Shown here one piece after another: positions 16,466 through 24,707 of a DNA stretch of 49,327 nt. Made by a program: the position numbers and the translations under genes. How positions within the stretch are numbered: position 1 is the first letter of the stretch; every line of letters begins with the position of its first letter. Below the pieces are notes generated by a model that worked only from the letters and a program-made list of their open reading frames with translations, did not search any database and was not told the DNA's origin. This DNA comes from Acidimicrobiaceae bacterium. Lineage in GTDB: Bacteria > Actinomycetota > Acidimicrobiia > Acidimicrobiales > RAAP-2. The DNA lies in assembly GCA_003162395.1 (NCBI GenBank), contig PMON01000030.1, positions 8,993-58,319 of the forward strand, in the 5' to 3' direction.

Positions 16466-17638
16466 ATGAGCTGGGTCGACATCGTCATTGTTGTCTGGGT
16501 CGTCCTCGCCGCGGTGCGCGGGCGATCCCTCGGCGCGCTCACCCAGCTGCTGGGTCTCGTGGGATTCGTCGTCGGCCTCGCCGTGGGCGCGGCAATCGCG
16601 GTGCCCGTCGCCGCGCGTTTCCACGTCGGCGTCGCACGCACCGGGCTCATCGTGGGCATCGTGCTCGGTGTCGCGGTCCTGGCAGCGATCGGCGGCAACG
16701 TGCTTGGGAAGTGGGCGAACGTGGCGATGCGCCGGCTGAGACTGGGCGCGATCGACGCGCTCGCCGGGGCAGCCGTCGCCGCACTGGGTGCGCTCTTCAG
16801 TGCCTGGCTCGTCGCCGGCCTCTTCACGCAGTCCTCGGTCAACTGGCTCGCGGGACCCATCCAGCGCTCCGTGGTCCTGACCGCGATCGACGCCGTGATG
16901 CCGCCGGTGCCGTCCGTCGTGGCGCATGCGGAGGCCTTCCTCTCGACGGACGTCTTCCCCGTCGCGTTCGCCGAGGTCACCCAGCCGACGACGGCGAGGG
17001 TCACGGTGCCGACCAAAGCGACGGCTGACGCGATCGCACGACGTGCGGCGGGCTCGGTGCTCAAGGTCGAGGCCTCGGGTGGCTGCGACGAGCAGCGCGA
17101 CGGTACCTCATTCGTCATCGCGCCGGACCTCGTCATCACCGACGCGCACGTTGTTGCCGGCGAGCCGACGCTCGTGGTCGTGACGGCACGTGGACCACAG
17201 GCCGCCCAGCTCGTCGTGTTCGATCCGAAGCTCGACGTCGCGATCCTTCGCGTCCCTCGCCTCGGCGTACCGGTCGTTCGACTGGTCGGCGCGATCGCGA
17301 CCGTGGGCACCCAAGCCGCCATCGTGGGGTACCCGGGGGGAGGGCCCCAGACCAGCCAGCCCGCGGGGGTCGCCGGCGTGCTCAGCGCGCAGGGCCGGGA
17401 CATCTATGGCGGTGGGCTGGTCACGAGGCCGATCTACGCGGTGACTGCCGTCGTCCGGCCCGGCAACTCGGGAAGTCCCCTCATCGCGCGCCGAGGGGCG
17501 CTCGGGATGGTCTTCTCCCGCTCGCTCTCCCAGTCGAGTCTTGGCTACGCCCTCCGAGCATCGGCGCTCGCGCCCGACGTGCGCCTCGCCGAGCACACGG
17601 CCCACACGACCACCAGCGGCGCCTGCACGCCGAGTTAG
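16466..17638 (+). CDS. marP: MarP-like membrane-anchored serine protease (CvpA + trypsin-like)
   Basis: 390 residues. Four hydrophobic segments (about 1-120) form a CvpA-like membrane domain. A chymotrypsin-fold protease follows with catalytic H228 (VITDAHVV), D257 (PKLDVAILR) and S335 (RPGNSGSP). C207 and C387 lie in the positions of the disulfide that activates M. tuberculosis MarP (Rv3671c, C214-C395), which supports a true orthologue. In mycobacteria this periplasmic protease is needed for acid and oxidative-stress resistance and cleaves a peptidoglycan hydrolase. The ATG at 16466 is chosen because the preceding frame overlaps the promoter. The metallo-hydrolase starts eight bases downstream. 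Confidence 0.93.
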   Translation: MSWVDIVIVVWVVLAAVRGRSLGALTQLLGLVGFVVGLAVGAAIAVPVAARFHVGVARTGLIVGIVLGVAVLAAIGGNVLGKWANVAMRRLRLGAIDALAGAAVAALGALFSAWLVAGLFTQSSVNWLAGPIQRSVVLTAIDAVMPPVPSVVAHAEAFLSTDVFPVAFAEVTQPTTARVTVPTKATADAIARRAAGSVLKVEASGGCDEQRDGTSFVIAPDLVITDAHVVAGEPTLVVVTARGPQAAQLVVFDPKLDVAILRVPRLGVPVVRLVGAIATVGTQAAIVGYPGGGPQTSQPAGVAGVLSAQGRDIYGGGLVTRPIYAVTAVVRPGNSGSPLIARRGALGMVFSRSLSQSSLGYALRASALAPDVRLAEHTAHTTTSGACTPS

Positions 17639-17645
17639 GAAGATC

Positions 17646-18701
17646 ATGCGCGACGACCACCAGCACGATGCCCACGACGCACGCGATCACGACGCTGACG
17701 ATCACGACGACCACGACGACGTCGCATCGGGTCACTCGCACCACGTCGTCGCGCGCGATGGCGTCGCGACGGCGCCGCCCGTCCCGCCGCGCCGTCTCGC
17801 CGACGGGGTCCTCGAGCTCGACACGATGCTCGGCGGCTGGACGCAGGTGACCGCGGGTTACCTGCTCGAGGGACCGCGACCGGTGCTCGTCGAGACCGGT
17901 GCGCAGTCCTCGGTGCCCACCCTGCTCGCCGCACTCGACTCGATCGGACTTGGCCCGCACGATCTGGCGGGTGTGGTCGTCACGCACATCCACCTCGACC
18001 ACGCGGGTGGTGTCGGCGACGTCGCCGCGGCGTTCCCCGACGCGACGGTGTATGTCCACGCGAAGGGCGTGCGGCACCTCGCCGACCCGACGCGGCTTGT
18101 GTCGTCCGCCGCGACCGTCTACGGCGACCTGCTCGACTCGCTCTACGGCAGGCTCACGCCGACTGCGGAGGACCGGCTGCACGTCCTCGAGGACCTCGAG
18201 GAGATCGACCTCGGCGGCGGGCGGTCGCTGTGCGCCGTCGACTCGCCCGGTCACGCCAAGCATCACCTCGCGCTGCACGACTCGCTCTCGGGGATCCTGT
18301 TCGCCGGCGACGCGGTCGGCGTGCGACTCCCGGACGTCGGGGTGTTGCGGCCCGCGACGCCACCGCCGGACTTCGACCTGCACCAGGCACGCGCGTCGCT
18401 GCGTCGCTTTGCCGAGCGCAGCCCGGTGGGGATCGCGCTCGCGCACTACGGCCTCCTCGACGACCCCCAAGGGCTGCTCGCCGAGGCCGACGAGGTGCTG
18501 GTCGACTGGGCAGAGGTCGCCGAGTCCGCGTGGCGCGACGGCAGGGACATCGCCGGGGCGCTCTCGGGCGCCTTCGCGCTCACCGGCGTGGCCCCCGAGC
18601 ACCTCGAGAAGGCAGAGGTGCTCTCGGGCGTCCACTCGAACGCCGCGGGGCTCCGTCGCTTCTTCGAGACCGAGGAGCGCGAGCGCGGCGCGGCGGGCTA
18701 G
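17646..18701 (+). CDS. Metallo-beta-lactamase-fold hydrolase with His/Asp-rich N-terminal tail
   Basis: 351 residues. The metal-binding motif THIHLDHAGG (H114, H116, D118, H119) and later ligands in DSPGHAKHH, FAGDAV and LAHYGLL define the fold, which resembles glyoxalase II and lactonase-like enzymes. The first 33 residues contain nine His and twelve Asp and almost nothing else apart from Ala, which is abnormal for the family and could bind or store metal ions. The tail is in frame with AGGA six bases before the ATG, so it is probably translated. Substrate unknown. It shares a transcript with the protease and its stop overlaps the stop of the convergent aminotransferase in CTAG. Confidence 0.85.
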   Translation: MRDDHQHDAHDARDHDADDHDDHDDVASGHSHHVVARDGVATAPPVPPRRLADGVLELDTMLGGWTQVTAGYLLEGPRPVLVETGAQSSVPTLLAALDSIGLGPHDLAGVVVTHIHLDHAGGVGDVAAAFPDATVYVHAKGVRHLADPTRLVSSAATVYGDLLDSLYGRLTPTAEDRLHVLEDLEEIDLGGGRSLCAVDSPGHAKHHLALHDSLSGILFAGDAVGVRLPDVGVLRPATPPPDFDLHQARASLRRFAERSPVGIALAHYGLLDDPQGLLAEADEVLVDWAEVAESAWRDGRDIAGALSGAFALTGVAPEHLEKAEVLSGVHSNAAGLRRFFETEERERGAAG

Positions 18702-20035
18702 TCGTCGGTGGCGAACGCGCGCACCGCGGACTCGAGGACCGACAGCCCGTCGTCGAGCAGTGGCTCGGGGATCGACAGGGACGGCAGGAGGCGAATGACG
18801 TTCCCGTAGGTGCCGCACGAGATCACGACGACGCCCTCCGCGTGGCACGCGGCGAGCACGGACTTCACTGCCTTTGGGTCCGGGACCTTGGTGCCCGGCT
18901 CCACGAACTCGAGCGCGAGCATCGCGCCACGGCCACGGACCTCACCGATCGAGGCGCAGGACCCTGCCAGCGCCTCGAGGCGCGGCCGGGCGAACTGCTC
19001 GATCCATCGCGCGCGTGCGGCGAGGTCGTCGCGTCGCATGACCTCGATCGCGGCGAGCGCCGCGGCGGCCGCGACGGGGTTGCCGCCGTAGGTGCCGCCC
19101 AGCCCGCCCTCGTGGATCGAGTCCATCACCTCGGCGCGGCCGGTCACGCCCGCGAGCGGCAGGCCCGCCGCGATGCCCTTCGCGGTCGCCACGAGGTCCG
19201 GCACGACGCCTTCGTGCTCGCACGCGAACCACGCACCGGTGCGACAGAACCCGGTCTGGATCTCGTCAGCGATGAACAGCGCCCCTGCGGCGCCGGTCCA
19301 CGCGGCGAGCGCGGGGAGGAACCCGTCGGCGGGCACGATGAACCCGCCCTCGCCTTGGATCGGCTCGATGAGGAGCGCCGCGACGTTGCTCGCGCCCACC
19401 TCGGTCTCGATCGCCTCGATCGCGCAGCGCGCGGCGGCGGGCCCGTCCAGCCCGTCACGGAACGGGTAGCTCGTCGCGACCCGGTAGACCTCCGGTGCGA
19501 ACGGGCCGAAGCCGTCCTTGTACGGCATGTTCTTCGCCGTGAGCGCCATCGTGAGGTTCGTCCGGCCGTGGTAGGCGTGCTCGACGACGATGATCGCCTG
19601 TCGGCCCGTCGCCCGCCGCGCGATCTTGACCGCGTTCTCGACTGCCTCGGCACCCGAGTTGAACAGCGCGCTGCGCTTGTCGAAGTCGCCGGGCGTCAGC
19701 CGGTTGAGCGTCTCGCACACCTCGACGTAGCCCTCGTAGGGAGTGACCATGAAGCAGGTGTGCGTGAAGCGCTGCGCCTGCTGGGCGATGGCATGGGTGA
19801 CCTCGGGCACGGCGTGGCCGACCGAGGTGACCGCGATGCCCGCACCGAGGTCAATGAGCTGGTTGCCGTCGACGTCGACGAGGATCGCGCCCTCGGCGCG
19901 CTCGATGTACACGGGGAAGCCGACCGTGAGGCCGGCTGAGACCGCGTGGGTGCGCCGGTCGTGCAGCTCCTTGGAGCGCGGGCCGGGGAGCTGGGTGCTG
20001 AGCAGGCGTCGCTGCTCGATGCGTTCGGGTGTCAT
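18698..20035 (-). CDS. gabT: 4-aminobutyrate aminotransferase (class III PLP aminotransferase)
   Basis: 445 residues. Class III aminotransferase landmarks are complete: LFNSGAEAVENAVKIAR, HAYHGRTNLTMALTAK, the PLP-aspartate segment LFIADEIQTGFCRTG, the Schiff-base Lys in LVATAKGIAAGLPLAG and GTYGGNPVA. The sequence follows the GabT pattern more closely than ornithine or acetylornithine aminotransferase (GFPVYIERAEGAILVDVDGN and IDLGAGIAVTSVGH at the N-terminus). It would transfer the amino group of 4-aminobutyrate to 2-oxoglutarate, giving succinate semialdehyde. AGGAGG precedes the ATG. It lies 50 bp downstream of the monooxygenase on the same strand. Confidence 0.9.
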   Translation of the reverse strand: MTPERIEQRRLLSTQLPGPRSKELHDRRTHAVSAGLTVGFPVYIERAEGAILVDVDGNQLIDLGAGIAVTSVGHAVPEVTHAIAQQAQRFTHTCFMVTPYEGYVEVCETLNRLTPGDFDKRSALFNSGAEAVENAVKIARRATGRQAIIVVEHAYHGRTNLTMALTAKNMPYKDGFGPFAPEVYRVATSYPFRDGLDGPAAARCAIEAIETEVGASNVAALLIEPIQGEGGFIVPADGFLPALAAWTGAAGALFIADEIQTGFCRTGAWFACEHEGVVPDLVATAKGIAAGLPLAGVTGRAEVMDSIHEGGLGGTYGGNPVAAAAALAAIEVMRRDDLAARARWIEQFARPRLEALAGSCASIGEVRGRGAMLALEFVEPGTKVPDPKAVKSVLAACHAEGVVVISCGTYGNVIRLLPSLSIPEPLLDDGLSVLESAVRAFATDD

Positions 20036-20085
20036 CGACGGTCCTCCTGTGCCCGAGGCTACGCGCAGGAAGCCGGCCCCGGGGC

Positions 20086-21588
20086 CTACTTGTAGACGAG
20101 GGTCCCGTCGTCGAGGTCCACGGCGGGCAGCTCGCGACAGTCCGTCACGTAGTCCTGCTCGTGCCGCCAGGGCACGTGGTCGCCCTGCCTGGGCATGAGG
20201 TGCAGGTTCCGCGTGATGTACCCGGCGTTGAAGTTGTCCGGGTCGATCCAGGGTCGCAGCGCCATGCCCTGGTCCTCGCTGCTGAGCTCGGGGACGACGA
20301 CGCGAGCACCGAGTTCATCCATGTGCGCGAGCAGCCGGCACACGAAGTCTCCAAGGAGGTCGACGCGCAGCGTCCAGCTGTAGCGGAGGTACCCGAAGAC
20401 CCACAGCAGGTTCGGCACGCCCGTGAACATCATCCCGCGCCACGTCACGGTGCTCGCAAAGTCGAGCGACACGTCGTCGATCGTCACGGCCACGTCGCCG
20501 AGCGCGGTGAGGTTGAAGCCGGTCGCCGTCACGACGACGTCGGCCTCGAGCGTCTCGCCGGAGGCGAGCGCGATGCCGTGCTCGGTGAACGACTCGATCT
20601 GGTCCGTCACAACCGAGGCCTTGCCCTCGCGGATCGAATGGAAGAAGTCGCCGTCAGGGACGATTGCGATGCGCTGCTGCCACGGGCGGTAGGTGGGGTT
20701 GAAGTGCCGGTCCACGTCGAAGTCCTCGCCGAGGACCTCTCGGACAGGCCGCAGCAGCTCCTCGCGCAGGAACTCCGGGTCGTCGCGACCCATTTGGGAC
20801 AACATGCCCTGGAGCTGGATGTTCTGGCGGCGGACGATCTCGTGGATCCACTCCTCGGGGATCTCGAGCCCGCGGAGCATGTTGGCGGTCTCGTTCTGAT
20901 TTGGCGCGATGAGAAAGAAGGTGGGGGAGCGCTGCAGCATCGTCACGTGCGCCGCCTCGTCGGCGATGTTGGGGATGAGCGTCGCCGCGGTCGCGCCCGA
21001 GCCGATCACGACCACTCGTTTGCCAGTGACGTCCAGCCCCTCGGGCCAGCGCTGTGGATGCACGACGGTGCCCTCGAAGCGCTCGAAGCCTGGCCACTGC
21101 GGGGTGTAGCCCTCCTCTTGTCGGTAGTAGCCCTGGCACATCCACACGAAGCCGGCGGTGAACCGGAGCTCCTCGCCCGTGTCGAGCCGCGTGACCTCGA
21201 CGGTCCAGCACCGCTCGTCGCTCGACCACGACGCCGAGTTGATCCGGTGTCGGTAGCGGATCTTCTCGTCGAGGCGGTCCTCGTCGATGACCTCTTGGAG
21301 GTAGGCGAGGATCTCCCCGGCCGACGCGATCGGTGGACCCGTCCAGGGCTTGAATCGGTAGCCGAACGTGTAGAGGTCGCTGTCCGAGCGCGCCCCGGGG
21401 TAGCGGTGGGTCCACCAGGTGCCCCCGAAGCTCTCCATCTTCTCGAGGATCACGAAGGACTTCTCGGGACACTGCTCCATCAGATGGTGCGCCGCGCCGA
21501 TGCCCGAGATGCCCGCGCCGACGATGAGCACGTCGACGTGCTCGGTCCGCGTCGAGTCGCTGGTCTGCTTGGTGACCGTCAGGGTCAT
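20086..21588 (-). CDS. Flavin-containing monooxygenase, Baeyer-Villiger type
   Basis: 500 residues. The FAD-binding GxGxxG is GAGISG (about 25-30) and the NADPH-binding site is GSGATA (about 196). Between them FEGTVVHPQRWP matches the Baeyer-Villiger fingerprint FxGxxxHxxxWP exactly. VVTATGFN is the usual distal ATG motif. Such enzymes insert oxygen next to a carbonyl or oxidise soft heteroatoms using NADPH and O2. The N-terminal order (ESFGGTWWTHRYPGARSD) is also typical. GAGAGGAGC stands a few bases before the ATG at 21588. The preferred substrate cannot be read. Confidence 0.93.
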   Translation of the reverse strand: MTLTVTKQTSDSTRTEHVDVLIVGAGISGIGAAHHLMEQCPEKSFVILEKMESFGGTWWTHRYPGARSDSDLYTFGYRFKPWTGPPIASAGEILAYLQEVIDEDRLDEKIRYRHRINSASWSSDERCWTVEVTRLDTGEELRFTAGFVWMCQGYYRQEEGYTPQWPGFERFEGTVVHPQRWPEGLDVTGKRVVVIGSGATAATLIPNIADEAAHVTMLQRSPTFFLIAPNQNETANMLRGLEIPEEWIHEIVRRQNIQLQGMLSQMGRDDPEFLREELLRPVREVLGEDFDVDRHFNPTYRPWQQRIAIVPDGDFFHSIREGKASVVTDQIESFTEHGIALASGETLEADVVVTATGFNLTALGDVAVTIDDVSLDFASTVTWRGMMFTGVPNLLWVFGYLRYSWTLRVDLLGDFVCRLLAHMDELGARVVVPELSSEDQGMALRPWIDPDNFNAGYITRNLHLMPRQGDHVPWRHEQDYVTDCRELPAVDLDDGTLVYK

Positions 21589-21646
21589 GGCGCTCCTCTC
21601 AGCGTGTCGCGACGCACGCCGGGCGCGTCGGGGCAGCCGCGTCCAG

Positions 21647-21732
21647 CGGAGGGAGTGGGATTCGAACCCACGGTACCCAGAAGGTACAACGGTTTTCGAG
21701 ACCGTCCGATTCGGCCACTCTCGCATCCCTCC
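21647..21732 (-). tRNA. tRNA-Ser (anticodon CGA)
   Basis: On the minus strand the acceptor arms GGAGGGA and TCCCTCC pair perfectly, with discriminator G. The anticodon arm is ACGGT-CTCGAAA-ACCGT, giving anticodon CGA. The TTCGAATC T-loop is standard. A long variable arm (TACC/GGTA stem) confirms the serine class. The CCA end is not encoded. Confidence 0.95.
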
Positions 21733-21956
21733 TCGCCTCTTGGTGGCAACCAGGTGGCAACTCGCCGACCATTGCTGCCGTGAAGAAGCGTTCGCATGGT
21801 AATGGCTCGCTTGTGAAGCGGCCATCCGGTCAGCGATGGTCCGGGGAGCCGTGGAATCGTGCAGGCCGGCCTGAAGTGTCCCTCCAGGACGGGTGGGGCG
21901 CCGCGTCCGCGACGTGATGCACTGACTGGTCGCTGAGCAGGGCGTGTGGCGGCCTC
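21733..21956. other. Non-coding spacer with an 11-bp-period direct repeat and a palindrome
   Basis: No gene seen. GGTGGCAAC occurs twice (21742-21750 and 21753-21761), one helical turn apart, just upstream of the tRNA on its own strand. A TACCAT -10-like box on the minus strand is at 21801-21796. CAGGCCGGCCTG (21862-21873) is a perfect 12-bp palindrome beyond the end of the YVTN gene; it has no T-run. Confidence 0.4.
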
Positions 21957-23951
21957 CTAGGACACGGTGATCGTGATGGTCGGCGTCGTGGCGTTCGGCG
22001 CGATGCCGTTGCTGGCAACGAGCGTGAACTTGTACGTCCCCGTCGTCGTTGGGGTCCCGCCGAACGCGCCGTTCGAGAAGATCTGCAGCCCCGGTGGCAG
22101 CGTGCCGGTGCCCAATGAGAACGCCGGCGCGGGGATGCCTGTCGCATGGAAGTCGTAGTAGGCGTACGTGTTGTACACCCAAGCTGTCGGCGGCGAGTCA
22201 GTCGTTATCACCGGAGCGATCGAGACATTGAGGGTGAGCGTCGGCGTCGAGGCCGAGGGGACGACCCCGTTGATGGCCTTGATGGTGAAGGTGAAGGTGC
22301 CCCCCACTGTCGGCGTGCCGCTCAAGGTTCCGGTCGCCGGCGATACGTGCAGTCCTGCGGGTAGCGAGCCAGAGCCGAGCGCGAACGTGGGGCGGGGGCT
22401 CCCGATCGCGGCGAACGTGGAGCGGTACGGATGGCCGGCGGTTGCCACCGTTGCCATGTTCGTCGACGTGAACTCGGGCGCCACTCGCTCGTGGATCGTG
22501 AGCGTCGCGGTCGTCGGCGCGGCGAGGGACCCGCCCTTCGGGTTCGTGAGACTGAGTCGCAGCGCGACGGAGGCTCCCGGGGCCGACGCGACGACGGTCG
22601 GCACGCTGAAGGTGAGGAACCGGACACCCTTTGCGAAGTGGAGCGTCCCCTTCGTGGACCTGTAGTCCCGGCCCGCGCGAGCCGTCAGGTTGCTCGTCTC
22701 GTAGTCGACCGACGACACGAGGGTGGTGTTCCCGTTACGCACCACCGTGATCGTGGCGGTCGTGCCCGCGCCCACCGAAGGCGTGGACGTCGCGAACGCG
22801 AGCGTGCCCGGGCCGGACGCGATCTGGAGATTGACGACCGAGACCGTGTTGGAGCCCTCATTCGCGACGTAGACGGTGTGCGTCTCGGTGTCGACCGCGA
22901 CGGCGTCCGCACGCACGCCCACAGGAAGCGTCTGCTCAACGTTGAGCGTCCGATCGTCGATGACCGACAGCGAGCCCACCGCGTTGCCTGTGGTCTGGTT
23001 CTCGTTCGTGACGAAGATGGCGTGGTCGTACGGGTCGACCGCAATGCCGGTTGGGTCGAGCTGCAGAGGGATCGCCTCTACCTTCTTGAAGGTCGAGGCG
23101 TTGAGGACCAGCAGCTGGCCATCCTCGGGATGCACCGCGCCTGGTCCTTGGGCCCACATCGTGATGAGGAGCCGATTGTCGTTCGGGTCGTAGGCGACCT
23201 GCTGGGGTCCGCCGCCGAGCGTCTGCAGGTCGATGACGTGGAGGAGCGCGCCGCCCATCGTGAGCACCGACAGCCGTGTGTCGCCGAGGTCGGCGGTGAA
23301 GACGAGCTTCCTCCCGGGGTCGAGTGCGATGCCGTGCGGCTGCGCCCCCGTAGGGCCCGGTGCGTCGTCTACCGACTTGTTGGTGTCCGCGAGCGCGCCG
23401 CTCCACTCGTTCAAGGTCGAGACCTGTCCGGAGTTGTAGGCGCTGTCGGCAGTGAAGACCTGCGCGGTGAGCGGATCTGTCGCGACGCCCCAGGGGAGAT
23501 AGCCGGAGAACCCGCCGGTGCCGTCGTAGGTGGACACTTGTCCGACGAAGGCATTGGTCGACGTGTCAACCTCGGCGAGCGCCGTCCCGTTGGCGAACCA
23601 CGCGAGGCCAGCCTTCGAGTCGACGGCGACGCCGTTCACGCCAATACCCCCGCCGATCTGGTGGTACGTGGTCATGACCTTGTCGGTCACGCCGCTGATG
23701 ACCTGTGCGCTCCCGTCGTTGCCGACGTAGACGTGGTGCGTAACCGGGTCCACCGCGATGCTCAGCGGGTACTGGTCGGTTGGCACGGTTGCGGTGACGG
23801 CGTACTTCGACGAGACCGAGACTCGTCCGCCGGCTGCGTGCGCGCCGTGGGAGAGCGCGCCGGCAGACACCGTCGTCAGCGTGGTGGTCAGCGCGACGAC
23901 GAGCAGCGAGGTCGTCGTCACCGAGGCCCTGCGAACGTGAGGATTCGACAT
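21957..23951 (-). CDS. Secreted YVTN beta-propeller / Calx-beta / Ig-repeat protein
   Basis: 664 residues. A signal peptide (LLVVALTTTLTTVSAGALSHGAHA) is followed by a beta-propeller of about seven YVTN-type blades (about 48-375), with units such as GIAVDPYDHAIFVTNEN and AVAVDTETHTVYVANEGSN. A Calx-beta-like domain (about 380-470; DYETSNLTARAGRDY) and two putative Ig domains of the He_PIG type (about 490-664; GSGSLPAGLHVSPATGTLSGTP and GTGTLPPGLQ) follow. The whole is an extracellular or surface protein, probably for adhesion or ligand binding. No sortase signal or membrane anchor is seen at the C-terminus, so it is likely released or held non-covalently. AAAGAGGGAG precedes the ATG. Confidence 0.88.
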   Translation of the reverse strand: MSNPHVRRASVTTTSLLVVALTTTLTTVSAGALSHGAHAAGGRVSVSSKYAVTATVPTDQYPLSIAVDPVTHHVYVGNDGSAQVISGVTDKVMTTYHQIGGGIGVNGVAVDSKAGLAWFANGTALAEVDTSTNAFVGQVSTYDGTGGFSGYLPWGVATDPLTAQVFTADSAYNSGQVSTLNEWSGALADTNKSVDDAPGPTGAQPHGIALDPGRKLVFTADLGDTRLSVLTMGGALLHVIDLQTLGGGPQQVAYDPNDNRLLITMWAQGPGAVHPEDGQLLVLNASTFKKVEAIPLQLDPTGIAVDPYDHAIFVTNENQTTGNAVGSLSVIDDRTLNVEQTLPVGVRADAVAVDTETHTVYVANEGSNTVSVVNLQIASGPGTLAFATSTPSVGAGTTATITVVRNGNTTLVSSVDYETSNLTARAGRDYRSTKGTLHFAKGVRFLTFSVPTVVASAPGASVALRLSLTNPKGGSLAAPTTATLTIHERVAPEFTSTNMATVATAGHPYRSTFAAIGSPRPTFALGSGSLPAGLHVSPATGTLSGTPTVGGTFTFTIKAINGVVPSASTPTLTLNVSIAPVITTDSPPTAWVYNTYAYYDFHATGIPAPAFSLGTGTLPPGLQIFSNGAFGGTPTTTGTYKFTLVASNGIAPNATTPTITITVS

Positions 23952-24331
23952 CGCGTGCTCCCTCTTTGCGTACTGCGGTGACGGAACCTAGTGGCCCCAG
24001 GCACGCGCAAGGATTCGAGATCCGGCTCGTCGCCCTCCACGACTCGACGCCTGCTGGTGTGCCAACTCCCGACGACGTCGTGGACGGTGACGCCGATCCG
24101 AGTGACTGGGGACCCCACGGCCGAGCGCTTCGCCGACGTGCCCCTGTGTAGGCCTACGGACATCTCCGGCACACGACGCGGTGTCGCGCCGACGAATTCC
24201 AATCCGACCCCGGCGCTGCTCCGAATACAACGCACACGGATCGAGTCGCGCAAGGGGGCGTCCCGGCGAGTGGGGGCCCGCGAGCAGGCCGGCCTGGCAA
24301 CGAACCAGCAACGACCTCAGGAGGACATCAC
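23952..24331. other. Intergenic region between the YVTN gene and the Tat/DUF4331 cluster
   Basis: No frame here shows conserved protein sequence. It must hold two divergent promoters. A 10-bp palindrome GTAGGCCTAC (24148-24157) lies in the middle. AGGAGG seven to eight bases before 24332 is the Shine-Dalgarno of the Tat-signal gene. No riboswitch consensus was recognised. Confidence 0.4.
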
Positions 24332-24631
24332 ATGGCCGAGATCTCTCGACGGAGCTTTCTGATCAAGGGGAGTGCCGGAGCGGCGGCACTCGGGGCGCTC
24401 TCGATGGTCCCGGGGCTGGAGGGACGAGCAGGCGCGGCGGAGTCGTCGACCAAGCTCGCGCACCCGATGGCTCCCGTGGCGACAACCACCGAATCGCGCG
24501 AGTCATCGGACTCGCTCGTCGTGCACATTCCGAATCCAAGGACCGGCGAGATCCACTACCTGGTCGGCACCAAAGAAATCGTCCACAAGGACAAGGCACT
24601 CGTCGCGCGCCTCCTGCGGGACGTGCGCTGA
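24332..24631 (+). CDS. Small Tat-signal protein (99 residues)
   Basis: The N-terminus carries a textbook twin-arginine signal, SRRSFLIKGSAGAAALGALS, with a likely cleavage near GRAGAAE (about residue 36). The mature part is only some 60 residues: a low-complexity Ser/Thr stretch, then a compact conserved-looking block (LVVHIPNPRTGEIHYLVG, TKEIVHKDKALVARLLRD). No cofactor motif is present. It lies 76 bp upstream of the DUF4331 gene, which has no signal, and in a cluster with tatA. One reading is that it escorts the DUF4331 protein through the Tat pore; another is that it is a small exported partner or regulator. Confidence 0.82.
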   Translation: MAEISRRSFLIKGSAGAAALGALSMVPGLEGRAGAAESSTKLAHPMAPVATTTESRESSDSLVVHIPNPRTGEIHYLVGTKEIVHKDKALVARLLRDVR

Positions 24632-24707
24632 CCTCGGGCGAACGCCCACGCATCTGACGTAGTACCGCTCAGCAAGTCCCACCAACTTCGAACGAGGTAT
24701 GACACAC

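Noticed and set aside
15178-17403. A 741-codon minus-strand open frame over the lipoprotein and MarP region
   Set aside because: It overlaps three well-supported genes and lacks motifs; its composition is that of a GC-rich antisense shadow.
21742-21761. The two GGTGGCAAC copies as a CRISPR-like or attachment-site repeat
   Set aside because: Only two copies, 11 bp apart, no spacers, and no integrase or phage gene near the tRNA. At most a small binding site.
20029-21783. A 584-codon plus-strand open frame opposite the monooxygenase
   Set aside because: Shadow of a gene with the full Baeyer-Villiger fingerprint; it also runs through the tRNA.
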